Positions 50,415 to 62,059 of a DNA stretch of 64,000 nt are shown here, in pieces. A program made the translations under genes and the position numbers. Within the stretch, counting starts at the first letter, position 1, and each line of letters starts with the position of its first letter. Source of the DNA: Rotaria sp. Silwood1 (taxonomy: Eukaryota; Rotifera; Eurotatoria; Philodinida; Philodinidae); assembly GCA_905250075.1 (NCBI GenBank), contig CAJNOP010000002.1, forward strand, positions 7,739,565 to 7,803,564, given 5' to 3'. A model generated the notes under the pieces. That model was not told the origin of the DNA, did no database searches, and saw only the letters and a program-made list of their open reading frames with translations.

Positions 50415-52654
50415 AATACTAGCCGATTATTAACAGTATATACAGTAAGATGCAAAAGTCTTTGATTCTCACATAAGTAATTTTTCTGTAAGCCTTCAGG
50501 CGAAGATTTTGAGAACGCTGCAGAAGATGATAGAATATATATATATAGATGCAAACAACAAATCGTCGTAAACATTGTTGTGTTGCATGAGAATATCTCG
50601 ACAACAAAATTCTACTTCGCGGAAAGCGAAATGATGAAGAACAATCGATTTTTTTGCACAATTGTTCGTATGGCAGAAGTTGTCTTTCAGATTATCAAAT
50701 ACAATATCATCAAGATAAAAGAAAATGTGACACAGTTGAAGGCAGATACAGTATTTGTTGACCTCAAAGGATTATTGTCATTGAGCATCAAACTCTTGAC
50801 GAATGAATTCGACGAAAGAATAAAACAACCACGAAAATATTGTCGCAAAACTATTGCATGATTAAACTTGATAAGTATCCCGATGGATGATAAAGCAGCA
50901 ACTTGAACGGATTGGTTGAGAGAATATCTAGTCTCATGCAATGCCAATGCTGGTTTGTAGAAGCAGAAGAATATGAGCATCCAAGGACTGATTCAACACA
51001 GAGATAAAAATTGAAGCCGAAAAACGTTCATTGAAAAGAACTTCTGCTAATGATTCAGAAAAATGATTTGTGAATGGTCCAAAAATCCACGAGTCGACAT
51101 CAAGTAAGTTCCGAAGAACAGAGAGAAAGTCATGGCATAGAGTGGTTTCCGTGTCATGAGTTTGATCTGCTGTCATTCATCTAGCAGAATATCGATGATC
51201 CTTAATGCCCTGAAACCATTGCGGATTACCTCATTTACTATTCGAGAAAGGAATTCTGTCTGTCTTTGGGATTAGAACAAGACAGAAATCCTAAATTTAT
51301 TTCTCGACAAGAAGTACTACAATATCGATCTTGTTCCTCTACATCATTTGGTAACACCGATAAAATTGTAATATTATTTACTTTAATTAATTCGTAAGAA
51401 AATACTATCACATATTAATCATAGTATTTTTACATTTTGCACTATGTCTTATTTGTGTATACGATTGCTTTTCATACTCATTGTATTCCATCCGAGAAGT
51501 CGTTGAAACATTGAGCGCAAATATTTTTTAGCTTGCTTTATACGTATATACACAACAAAGTTCACATTTTTTCAGCTGTGCGACCTGCATACGGTGAACG
51601 CATAGTAATGAATTATATATGTTGGTTACAAATGAATTCTTTCAAGAAATGTATTTTTTTTCATTAGTGCTTTATTCTTATTCAATTTGTATGAGTACAG
51701 AAACTAGACCCTAAGTCTCTGGTTTCCAATCGCTCTCACGTTTTTAAAAGTAATGGGAGTAAATCAAATTCGACAAACAGTCGAGTCGATCAATAAACAG
51801 TTTGTATGACCGTAATCAATTAGTGTTGTGGCGCAAAGATCATTGGCTTTGATCATCGATGACACAGAATAGTGTTCAGGCAGAGTATCGAAACTCTAGA
51901 ATCTGACTCAAGAGTCAGATGATGATGCCACTCAACCAGTCTAGGTTCAAGAAATGTATTTCTCTACTAGTGAAGCATATCGAATATATTGTCTTGCAAT
52001 TTTTGATAGAAATTTCATGTATATTCACTTAAAAAGCATGTCGACTTTTTTTTTATTGATGAAGACAATAATTATTTAATCATATATAGAATGTTTCAAA
52101 AAAAAATAGTTTGAAACAAAAAAAAAATATCTAGCCAGCAAACAAAAGAAACTAATAAGCTGCATCGTCAGGTTCCAAAGACTTGCCCTATAATCATTTT
52201 TTAGAATGATATGAAACAAAAACAAATCTGTTTAACATCAAAAAATGCGAAACAAAAGTATTTTAATGAAATTAGTAAACTTTTTCAAAGAATATCTCAA
52301 ATCAGACAGACAAGAAAACACAACATTCCAAGGAATGAGCTGTCTAGACTTCTAATAATATAATTCATTAAGTGCATTCAAATGAATAATTTGTAAATGC
52401 AATCATTTAAGTAAACCTATTCATCAAATGACAAAGAACAAACTGAAGACTTATATAGAGAAATATTTATAGTTAAGAATTTTTTTTTTACTTTTGTGAA
52501 ATAATAAAAACCAATAAAATCAATATGAAAATTTTGCCTTAGTCATCTATGATTGAAAAACAATTTTCCGAAAAATAACATCATACAACGAACAAATAAG
52601 TAATGCTATATGTCATTCAGTAACTTTACAAGTATATTGGAATTAAAATGAAAC
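50415..52654. other. intergenic region with a possible coding relic
   Basis: The part at about 50580-51400 has markedly less AT-rich, coding-like composition, with broken frames on the plus strand (for example DLKGLLSLSIKLLTNEFDE at about 50759-50815 and ADYLIYYSRKEFCLSLGLEQ at about 51219-51278) interrupted by stops and frame changes. The rest is AT-rich and featureless. Confidence 0.35.
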
Positions 52655-53928
52655 TTATACAGGTGATTCTGGTGTACTTCTTCGTTTCTTAATTAATTGA
52701 TGAGCAATACAACTTTTTCTTTTTGACATATCATTTGTCGAATAGAATGTTGTATATTTTATCGATGATAAAGTACCACTACTTTTTCTATATAAATTAT
52801 CCATACTTTTCCGATGTAAATCAAGTAAACTACGTTTAATTTCAGATGAAATACAATGTGGATGGAGTAAATGTTCTTTATCATTATGTTTATCCAATGA
52901 ATATTTTGTTGATGATAATGCATTTAAATCAAATGAATGTGTATTTCGTCGTTTTCTAGAGAATGGTGATATACCTAATGATATTGTTTCCACTGTTTCA
53001 CTCTGTTTATAACAATTTATTTTATGATGACTCATTGGTGGTGTTAAACCACTTGCTGATGAAATTTGTGATTTTGAATGAATAAACATATCACTTGGAT
53101 GATTAACAGTAGTAATATGATTTAAATTTATTGATGATTTTATTGTAGAACGAAACGGTAAATCACGATGACGAATTCGTAATAATTCTGAATGACGAAT
53201 AAAAATAATAATTGAACCACACCATAATAATAATACACAAATGACAATTATTATTTCGGGTAGTCGAAGTGGATTAGGTCGATCGGCTAGGAGAAAAAAA
53301 CAATTTATAATAATAATTTTTCATCTAAATATATTGATCTTTTTGATTTTCTCACTAATCTTCTTTATTGAATTTTTAATTCAATAATTTTTTTTTTCAG
53401 TGCATTACATGATGTGTTTTATTTTTTCTCTTTGGCATATATTAAATATACTATTATTTTAGATAGACATGATCACTGACATGGTTCTATTATTAAATAA
53501 AAACAAAACTACTATTTTCAAACCAGACTAAACCAATAGCTCTAATATTAGTTTTTCTTTTTGATTTGCTAAAAATAATTTTTAAACATCATTTCCTTTA
53601 AAAATATTATTGATAGAAAAGAAAAGAAGTAGAAAATATTTTGAAGTTCTCTGAAAAACATCAAATAAGACATGAAATATTGTTTCTTTGTTTTATATTC
53701 ATTCAATATTTAATATATATAGAAAAATAGCTTACTATCATGAGGATTATCTAATGCCATGATATCAAAAGTAACATTATGATTTGGAAATCGTCGAATA
53801 TGTATAACTAATTTTTGTGTTGCATTAATTAATGAAAATAAAAAGTCTGAACCAGTCTATTCGAAGAAATATGAAATATATATATATGCATGAACGTTAT
53901 CTACCTTTTCAAATTTCTTTGGAATCAT
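52655..53928 (-). CDS. single-pass membrane protein with basic cytosolic tail, family not recognised
   Basis: There are three exons, 53928-53905 (MIPKKFEK only), 53856-53736 and 53286-52655, giving 258 residues. The N-terminal 50 residues (TGSDFLFSLINATQKLVIHI, then RRFPNHNVTFDI) look folded and conserved, with one NAT glycosylation site. A single TM follows (IIIVICVLLLWCGSIIIFI), then a compact juxtamembrane block (RHSELLRIRHRDLPFRSTIK) and a Ser/Lys/His-rich tail of about 150 residues without domains. There is no classical signal peptide, so the TM may act as a signal anchor; alternatively an upstream exon with a signal sequence was missed. The juxtamembrane block looks like a conserved animal protein, but I cannot name it. 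Confidence 0.65.
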
Positions 53929-56440
53929 GATATATAATTAATTGAAGTATATCTAGCATAAATCAAACAATAATCTACAATAAAAAGAAAAGAAGCAAAA
54001 CGAAGATCGAGAAGAAAAAAAGAAAAAAGAAAAATGAGAGAACTATGGTAGTCACTTCGGGTAAAGAGGCACTCTTCTTCTGTGAATCCAAGTACTTGCA
54101 TATAGTTCGAGACATCATTAACATAAGAATGTGCATGTAAATGCATTTTTTTCTTCTCTCTTTTTTTTTATTGCTAAACACCCTGGAGAAAAAAAGAACT
54201 GTTTATAAGACATACACTAATGCAATGGGAGTTGTCTGATTACTCTTATCACCATTATTATACTAACAATATCTACACTAGTAATGATCATATGCGTATA
54301 TAAGATAGACACCAGTATATTGCTGAATCAAAACTAAATATATGTGAATAAGATATATTGGACCTATGTAAACATTAAATTAAAAAACCATGACGAAAGC
54401 TGAATATTGACTTCTTTTGTTCTTCTAATGATACCTTTGAAATGATAAGAAGTAAGAAAAAAAAACTCATTATATTAGTAGTTTTTCCCATATCATTACT
54501 ATGCTCACCTGGCACATGTTAAATACAATAGATATTTTACTATGTAAAGTACTTTTCTTTTTCTTTTCTTTATTCAAAAAGTATAAAAAGCACCTTCGGT
54601 TGATGAGTTTTTTTCATTATATTTACATCTATATATGAGAAAATAATCAAATAAACATATTCTTCTAACGTCGAGTACAAACAAAGATGGAAAGTAATGT
54701 TAACTTTTTCCACATGCACTATTGAATATAATAGAAATTGTCATTTCCGAGCAAAGAAGAAGCTCGTCTACTCAAGATCAAATATTGATGAGAAGTTTTA
54801 GACTCATTTGATTATTTTTAATTATTCAGGAAAAAAAGCCGATTCTACTTAGCTCAGAATGTTTATATAATCTGACAGGAAGAATAATATTGATTGTTAT
54901 ATTTAATCAAATTATTGAAGAACCACATGTAAAAAAACAGGATATTTAGAAAAACCGATAATGGATCAACCAAATATTGAGAACACAGAATTATATTAGT
55001 ACTAATATTTCTGCTCATATATGAAATAAGTATTTTGGAGATGATCAAATCAATAAATCATAATTTTTGATGATCAATTGAAAAATCAATACAATCTGAT
55101 TTATTCATATCTATGGTTACCATTTACTAGATTTGTTCTCTTATTGTCAAGTTTTTCACACATTGTTATGCGTCGATAGATTACCAATTGAAAGCCAAAC
55201 AAGATGAAAACAAACCATAGAAATGTAGATGCTCTATAAAGAACTCATATAATTTGCATTACGAAAACGACTGACTATATTTGATGACAGTGCATTTTTT
55301 AATGTTTTTTTTTCCATTGTTAATATACAAAAGAAAAACCATGGTTATCTTTCAAGATGAAATATATTTATGAGATTTTTTTTTTCTATTGAACTCTATT
55401 TCACTTGATAAAAAAACTAACACTTACTTTCTTCATTCTAGAATTTTAAGTAAATTATTAGAGAATACAAAATGAAGCAATCTATTACTTTATGATTAAA
55501 AGTAGAAAGCTGATAAATTGACATACTTCATAAATATATATAGAACGTGAAAATTACTTTCACTTGTCTATAATGAATAAAAGTAGACGTTTCCATAAAT
55601 ATTAATTAATTATTTCTGTTTTGAATATACCAAAAGAAAAATTAATGTGTTTCAACTGATGAAATTCGGAATAAATATTGGTTAAGGTTTAATTGCATTG
55701 GAATAAGTATTTAGTAGTGAACATTACAAACATTTGTCTTTATTCTTACACTTGTTGATAATTCCTTCTTTGCTATGTTGCTTTTAATATCTGGTATAGC
55801 AAAAATGAAATTCTCAAAATGAATTCACCTAGTTTTTAGAATTAATAGCAGGCGACATCTCCAATTGAACATGTTTCGTTGGTTAATTTTTATAAAATTC
55901 AAATAAGTTGATTCGATTGATTGATTTTTAATATTTCTTTTTTTCAAAATATAAATATTTCATGCAATCAACCGGTCAACTTTGATATATGTTCAATGAA
56001 TTAATTTTTTGTTTTCGGTGAATTTTTCTTTTAATCAAAAATACAGAAAAGAAATTTCGAATCATAAATGAATTGACAATTTAACTGTAAAAAAATACTT
56101 TTCTATATAAACAAATATTTACAAATGTTTCAAACAGTCATAAAAGGTAATTCAAAATTTTAGAAAAAGAAGTCAAATATAGACAAATATTCATTAATTT
56201 TATTTAAAACTCATTCATACACCTTTGATATTATTAAAAACTATTTTGTTCCTCTGTCTTAGTTTTACATAAAACAAATGTATTAAATACTTTTTGTTTT
56301 CTTTCGGGTCATTAATAATCATACAGGAAATTATGTTTTTTAATGACAATAATTGGTGTAAGATGACCTTTCTCTAATGCATTCTTAAAATAGTTTTTAT
56401 GATCTAATCATAAAATTACTTTTCCTTAGTAGTTTAATTT
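53929..56440. other. intergenic region
   Basis: AT-rich sequence with homopolymer runs. Frames around 53925-54181 are produced by A/T-rich simple sequence plus a roughly 90-bp stretch of better composition (reading NYMQVLGFTEEECLF on the minus strand) that I could not connect to a gene. Nothing else is supported. Confidence 0.35.
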
Positions 56441-57019
56441 ATAGTCAACTCAAAAAGTATTGGAGCATTGACGACAACTTCCACTCATCTTCTAAATCGA
56501 TTTTGAATTAGGTACCTATAAATTGGATGTCAGGTTTTTGCTCGATATCATGACGTTTGACGGAAATATTCACTAAACAAGGGTCAACAATGGCTCACTT
56601 CGTAATTCAAAATTTTCTGTAGGTGTTCATTCTATACATTTAATTTTTTTTATTTGCAAGAGCATGTCAGGTTCCAGGTCATAAGAGAATATGTCTTTTT
56701 AAATTTTTACTTTTTTAGCAAAGAAAACAGATGACAACTTCAATATCTAGAAAAACTCACAAAATGAGAGATTTTATTTTATTGAACTTGTCATCCATTT
56801 TCCGTGCTTCAACAGTAAAAATTGAAAAAGAAGGGCTTTATCATGCTCTTGTCAACAAAAAAGTATTAAATATATAGAATGAAGGCCTACAGAGAATTTT
56901 GAGTTACCGAATCAATAATTGTTGACTCTTGTTTGGTGAATATCTTTGTCAAACATCATGATATAGGAAAGGTTGAGAAGGACCTTAAGTGTCCTAATAC
57001 TTTTTAGACAAACTGTATA
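56441..57019. mobile_element. 579-bp foldback element with arms of about 180-250 bp
   Basis: The left arm (about 56441-56690) and right arm (about 56840-57019) are inverted copies. They share AAAAAGTATT-G near the tip, ATATCATGA-GTTTGAC, GAATATTCAC-AAACAA-GTCAACAAT, AATTCAAAATT-TCTGTAGG and TTCATTCTATA. The tips TATAGTCAAC and ATACAGTTTG are compatible with a Tc1-like end. There is no open frame. A related fragment occurs at 25735-25865. Confidence 0.7.
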
Positions 57020-58433
57020 TTGTTATTTTCAATGCTTCGTGACTTTGTCATATATATTTTTTAGGTCGTACGGCAATGGAAAGGTTTACAATTCTTCTCT
57101 TTTTCGTAATAATTGAAAATTATTTGTTAATAGTCAGTAAAATGAGTAGAATATATTTCGAAATTTTACAGTTATGTCTATAACACATATTGGTTTAGAC
57201 ATTCTTCAAATTTTGAAGGCTATTATGCGAAGTTTATTTGTAGTTTTATTTAGATGTAATGCATGAATGTAATAGTTTCAGGGGTAAGAAAATAACAATA
57301 AAAACAATTAATTTATTTGTTTATTATATATATATATATGTTTTAAGATACACAAAAAAATATGTCTTGTTATTATCAGTTAAAGCCTTGAGTATAGTGT
57401 TAATTGATAAGGAAATTATGTCGGATGTTAAATGTTTCTAAATGAGTAATAAGTATGACATTTTGACTTCGGTTTTTACAAGAAAAACTAACAACTATAG
57501 ATGTGAATGTTTATCGAGAAATATCCAAATAAAAAGAAATTATTTTGTCTGTTCGATAAAATTTTCTAAAAAAAACATCAATGAATATTTTGTAAAACTT
57601 GTTATAAGTTATTTCTTTATATATATACAGTTCATTTATTTAGTTTAAAGAAAAACTCTACTGAATAGATATCTATCTATCGTTTTCCTTTGATGTGTAT
57701 GATTTGTCGAAATTTCTTAGTATGTGATATAAACCGTGGACAATATCAATGATTTCAAAATTAATAATAGAATGTAATAAAAAGTCAGAAAATAATAATA
57801 GTAAAAAGTATGATTTTTACTATTGATCATTTGCATATAAATTACGTGCAAAAAAGTAATTGACTTCATCATTTCGAAGGTTGTACTTTATAATGTTTTC
57901 TTTTCTTTAAATCACTATTGATTCATCGTTTGACATATTGAAACTTGCATACATATGTTGTTTATGTTAATATATTAAAATATAGTGAAGACGTGTATCG
58001 TACAATATAAAAATTACCTACACATAGACACCTATATGATTGTTTAACATATTGTTTAATTTTTACTATAAATACAAAGGACGTGTTTTTTTTTGCCTGA
58101 AGGTTATTTCGTGACCAAAACAACCTTGTATGTCTCTCTGATGAAAAAAAAGTTGTGTATACCTATGTAGGTTGCCGATTGTAATGAGCTTTAGGTTGAT
58201 ATGCATATGTTTGTCATACTTTTGCCTATTCTTTCTAAAGAAAGAGAAGAAGTATGCATATTGCGTACAAACATCGCCTCTACATTTACCTTCATCTACA
58301 TAGACTAATATGTATGTAACCATGCAAGCAATGTTTGGTCTATTGTCTCTTTTACTCGGAGTCATACATATTTGTATCTTTATCGTTTAATTATGTCTTA
58401 CGATTAAAGATTAAGATTATTCTAATTTTAGAT
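57020..58433. other. intergenic region upstream of the HAD gene
   Basis: Very AT-rich. The open frames at 57259-57648 come from low-complexity sequence. An acceptor-like ATTCTAATTTTAG directly before the ATG at 58434 suggests a 5'-UTR intron of the next gene. Nothing else was seen. Confidence 0.4.
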
Positions 58434-59267
58434 ATGTCTCGAATAACGAAAACTATACTGTCAAATAAAACAACAACGTCATCATCATCTCCAATAACGA
58501 ATAAAAGATCTCAATCATCATCATCACTTATATCAATAATGAGATTGAAAAATCAAAATCGTCATTCAAATGTAAATTTAACTGATAAGAATACATCTTC
58601 ATTATCACAACGTATAAATACATCAAAACATCTTGCTGAACAACGTGCTAAAGCTCGAGATATTGTATTAGGTTTACAACGTAAAAATATAAAACTAATT
58701 GCTATTGATTTTGATAATACATTTTTATCAATACATACAAATGGTTATTATCAAGGAACAGTTGATAATTTATTAGGTTATATAAGATCAACATTTCATT
58801 ATTTTATTCAAGAAATTCTTGATTCATCAGCATTTAATCAAACACTTCATGTTTGTATTGTATCATTTTCATCTCAAGAACAACTTATTAGAAAATTACT
58901 ACAATTAGCATTTAAAACTTCGTAAGTTCGAATGTTTTAGTTTTTCGAAAATAGTTGTTTTATGATTATTATTATTTGTTTTTTTAGTAAAACAGATCGA
59001 ATTATAATTCGTTGTAATACGCCTGAATTTGTTGCACATATGGATGAAGATTTTCTTGGTAAAGAATATCATTTATCATCTGTTGTTACTGAATTAGCTA
59101 CACGACGAAATAAAACAATTAAACCAAATGAAATTCTTTTACTTGATGATGATGTACAAAATATTTTAATTGCTGAAGAATTTGGCCATAAAGTACTTGA
59201 AATTCGTGATGAAATTAATTTAGACATTTTAAAAGATTTTGTTTATAATAATTTACCTGACAGTTAA
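58434..59267 (+). CDS. HAD-superfamily phosphatase-like protein
   Basis: There are two exons, 58434-58921 and 58988-59267, giving 255 residues. The first about 65 residues are Ser/Thr/Asn-rich and disordered. The HAD core then follows. Motif I is IAIDFDNTFLS (residues 90-100), with both catalytic aspartates (Asp92 nucleophile, Asp94 acid/base) and Thr96. A motif II-like strand ends in CIVSFSS. The acidic motif IV is LLLDDDVQNI (about 213-222). The spacing between motifs I and IV, with only a small helical insert, is that of a compact C0-type HAD such as MDP1-like enzymes. All metal-binding and nucleophile residues appear to be present, so activity is plausible. The substrate is unknown. The start is placed after the predicted 5'-UTR splice; an upstream in-frame ATG at 58335 would add an implausible hydrophobic leader. 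Confidence 0.8.
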
Positions 59268-61547
59268 ATTTTTCTATGATTTCAAAAAAAGAAACAATTT
59301 CATTGTATGTATTTTCTATATGTTAGCATACATTTATTTTAATCTCAATAGTCAATCAAAGTCACAAATGATATCGATCTGTCTTCTTTTGTTTTCAAAT
59401 CATTTTAGCATTGGAATACATATGAAGAAACTAGTTATTGCTTAAACATTTCTATCACGGGCAATTGAAAAACAATCCTACATAATGATGATTTTGTTTT
59501 TTAGTCTTTTCAAGAAACCTGTAGAAATTTTGTAAACATTGTTTTTAAATCAAAATTTTCTAATACTTTCGATTATGTATTCAATATTTCTATAGGATCT
59601 TTGGCTTAGGAGTTATGAATCTACCTTTTAGAGACAGGAAAATTAAGTTTAGACGGAGAAAATTGACGTTTTTTGGAGCAAAAGTCATCTTTACTGTTTG
59701 CCTTATATTACTGTTTTTTTTTGCATAGAATTAAAGGCAAATTTAATCTCTACAAAGTTATATAACAATCAAGAGCTTCAAAACAATAATTCCGCAATGA
59801 TTGTTTTACATTGCAAGCCTGTACTCCATAGAAATTGAGAACATTGTCTACAGTATCACGATGCTCCTTACCTAAAATATTCACTGTTGAAATAATTTTC
59901 GCTTCTACTTTGGATAAGTTTCGGCACACTGAAGCTCTTTTAAACTCAATTTACTGACCTCGAAAAGGTTAGCTCATAACTCTTAATACAGAAGTCTTAT
60001 AAAAATTTTGAATCCATACTCTGAAAGAATACAAAATTTTTATTTTTATTTAATGCTTTTTCAAATTTCTGTGGGCTCCTTTACGAGATTGAAGGATGAA
60101 CGAATACTTTTTCAAATTACTTTTCGATAACACGTTAGTTATGTTTAATGACATATAATTGTCACAAAAAAATGTTGCAAGTGGTATTCTCGCGTCAAAT
60201 GACATAAAGAGTCGTACATGAAAAAAAAAGAGTAACAAGGACAGTCTATCACTAATGTTTTAACATATACTTCAAAGTAGAACAATGTTTAAAAAAAATG
60301 TCAAATAAAGTCAGTAGTTTCAAATCACCAACAGAGCTCAAAATTAGAAAAACAATCTATACACATATTAAAATGTTTATTTTCCTCTAGAGCAACTTGA
60401 AATTTTAGTTTGTCTTAGAATAAATTAAAATTTCATTTTTTTCTGTAGAACAATTTTAAATATTCGCGAACACGTTATATAAACTTTATTATTTTTCTAT
60501 ATTAAAAATACGAAATTTAAACTAGATATTCAAACATATTTTCATTTTTGGTTAATGACATTTGATACCACATTGTATTTTTTGCTGGTCGGCAACAACA
60601 TTTCTTAATTGAACTAATATCATGACAGTTACATATTTCAATAGACGTAATTAATCCTTCACTCACATATGCTTTTCAGATTTGAATGAATGTCACTATT
60701 AGTAATGTTTTTGAATCGAAATCACATAAGTTTTGACGGTTACAATTAGATAAATCTGATAGATCGAGTGCTTGAAACCGTGAGAATATTACACATGTTG
60801 TTGTACACAATTAATAGGTCTCGATATCATTTGATGCTAATTGAATCGATATTATCTCACACGAAAATTTTTTAGATGTTATATTTTTTCTGAGGACAAA
60901 CTAAAATACGAAGTTTACAACACATGCTCCGAAAGAGTTAAAATTTTAATTGACAATGATCTGTTCTGTGTCGCAGTTTTGTGCAACATAAGATTCAAAG
61001 TTAAAGCTTAAATAAAAGAAATGTCTCGTTTTTTTTCACATCAACTTCCACAATAGACAAACGTTAAATGAGAACACAAACAATTGTTCTTATTTTATGT
61101 TCCTTTAAGTATGAATATTATTGTCTAAAGAAAAAAGGTTCATTCATAAAAGAAATTCATGGAACAAACTATGTTGATAAAAATTAATAGAAAATTCTGA
61201 AATATAAATGAAATATGTTTTCATTTGATTTCTTTTTAATATGATTAAATAAGATCAAGCATGTTTGACTTATTTTGTCTGTTCAAATCAGTATTCACTT
61301 GAGACCAGCGTAGCAGTAAATTAATAACAAACAACTATTTATTTTTTTAACCTTGGACGGATATGAGATATAAGAAATGATTTACTTCTTTCAAACAATT
61401 AACAATGACGAGATATACAACATGTAAAAGAAAGAAGATTTATATTTAAACTAGCTGCAATATGTTTTGTCTCATAACATCGTCGTTGAAATTCTATCTT
61501 CTTTACGTGCTAACTAAAACATCAACTCTGAAAGTGAACATGAAATA
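59268..61547. other. intergenic region with a foldback repeat
   Basis: This lies between the convergent 3' ends of the HAD gene (+) and the unknown gene (-). It carries the inverted repeat at 59563-60032 and otherwise AT-rich sequence with no supported gene. Confidence 0.4.
59563..60032. repeat. imperfect inverted repeat (foldback)
   Basis: The left arm (about 59563-59690) pairs with the inverse of the right arm (about 59905-60032), sharing CTTTC-(G/A)AT-ATG-ATTCAA, GAGTTATGA, ACCTTTT-GAG and AA-TT(A/G)AGTTTA. It is diverged and non-coding. Confidence 0.55.
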
Positions 61548-62059
61548 TTAATACCTACTAGATTTAAGGAAAAGAAATATATAGACGTCCAAATCGCATT
61601 GAAACCCAATATAATGAATATTCCATTGTTTGGCAGTTGTTGCGAGTTCATCGAATGTAGGATTACTATTCACCGTATTATCTAATTTAAATGAAAAGAT
61701 ATTGATAAGTATGACAATTAAATGAATACACTTACATCGACGTATATATTCAAGTTGTTCATTGGTTAATTTCTTTTCTACTTTTGCAACTTTTAAATAA
61801 ATAGAATTTACTAATGCATTATGACAGAAAAATAAAAATTTCGTACAATTCCAACGCATTACAAGTGCAGATAAATTTTGAATTAGTTGAAATGTAATAT
61901 TCATTCTTAGCATGGCTTCGCTGATATATATCATAAAAGTATTATGATTTCGTCTCAAATTATATTTGAAAATCATTCGTAATTTGGAAAAAGTGATTTG
62001 TTGTTTTTGACTAAATTTATCAAGAAATCTTTTTTCTTCTCTTATTTTTCTTACATAAT
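61548..62059 (-). CDS. 3' exons of an unrecognised gene
   Basis: Two exons, 62059-61736 and 61681-61548, join in phase (donor GTAAGT, acceptor TTAAATTAG) and end at TAG. The readable 151 residues begin YVRKIREEKRFLDKFSQKQQ, are rich in Lys/Arg at first, then helical with a few Cys (MRWNCTKFLFFCHNALVNSI; KLTNEQLEYIRRY). They end in NPTFDELATTAKQWNIHYIG and a short hydrophobic-aromatic tail. An acceptor (AATAATAG) precedes the first exon, so 5' exons must exist at higher coordinates, but I could not find them in 62060-62700. No family is recognised. Confidence 0.5.

Noticed and set aside
51838..51945. possible tRNA or structured RNA around short inverted AGAATCTGACT/AGAGTCAGAT stems
   Set aside because: Stem spacing does not fit a cloverleaf and no B-box is present.
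57259..57648. two adjacent plus-strand open frames
   Set aside because: Lys/Ile/Phe-rich translation of low-complexity AT DNA, without splice sites or motifs.
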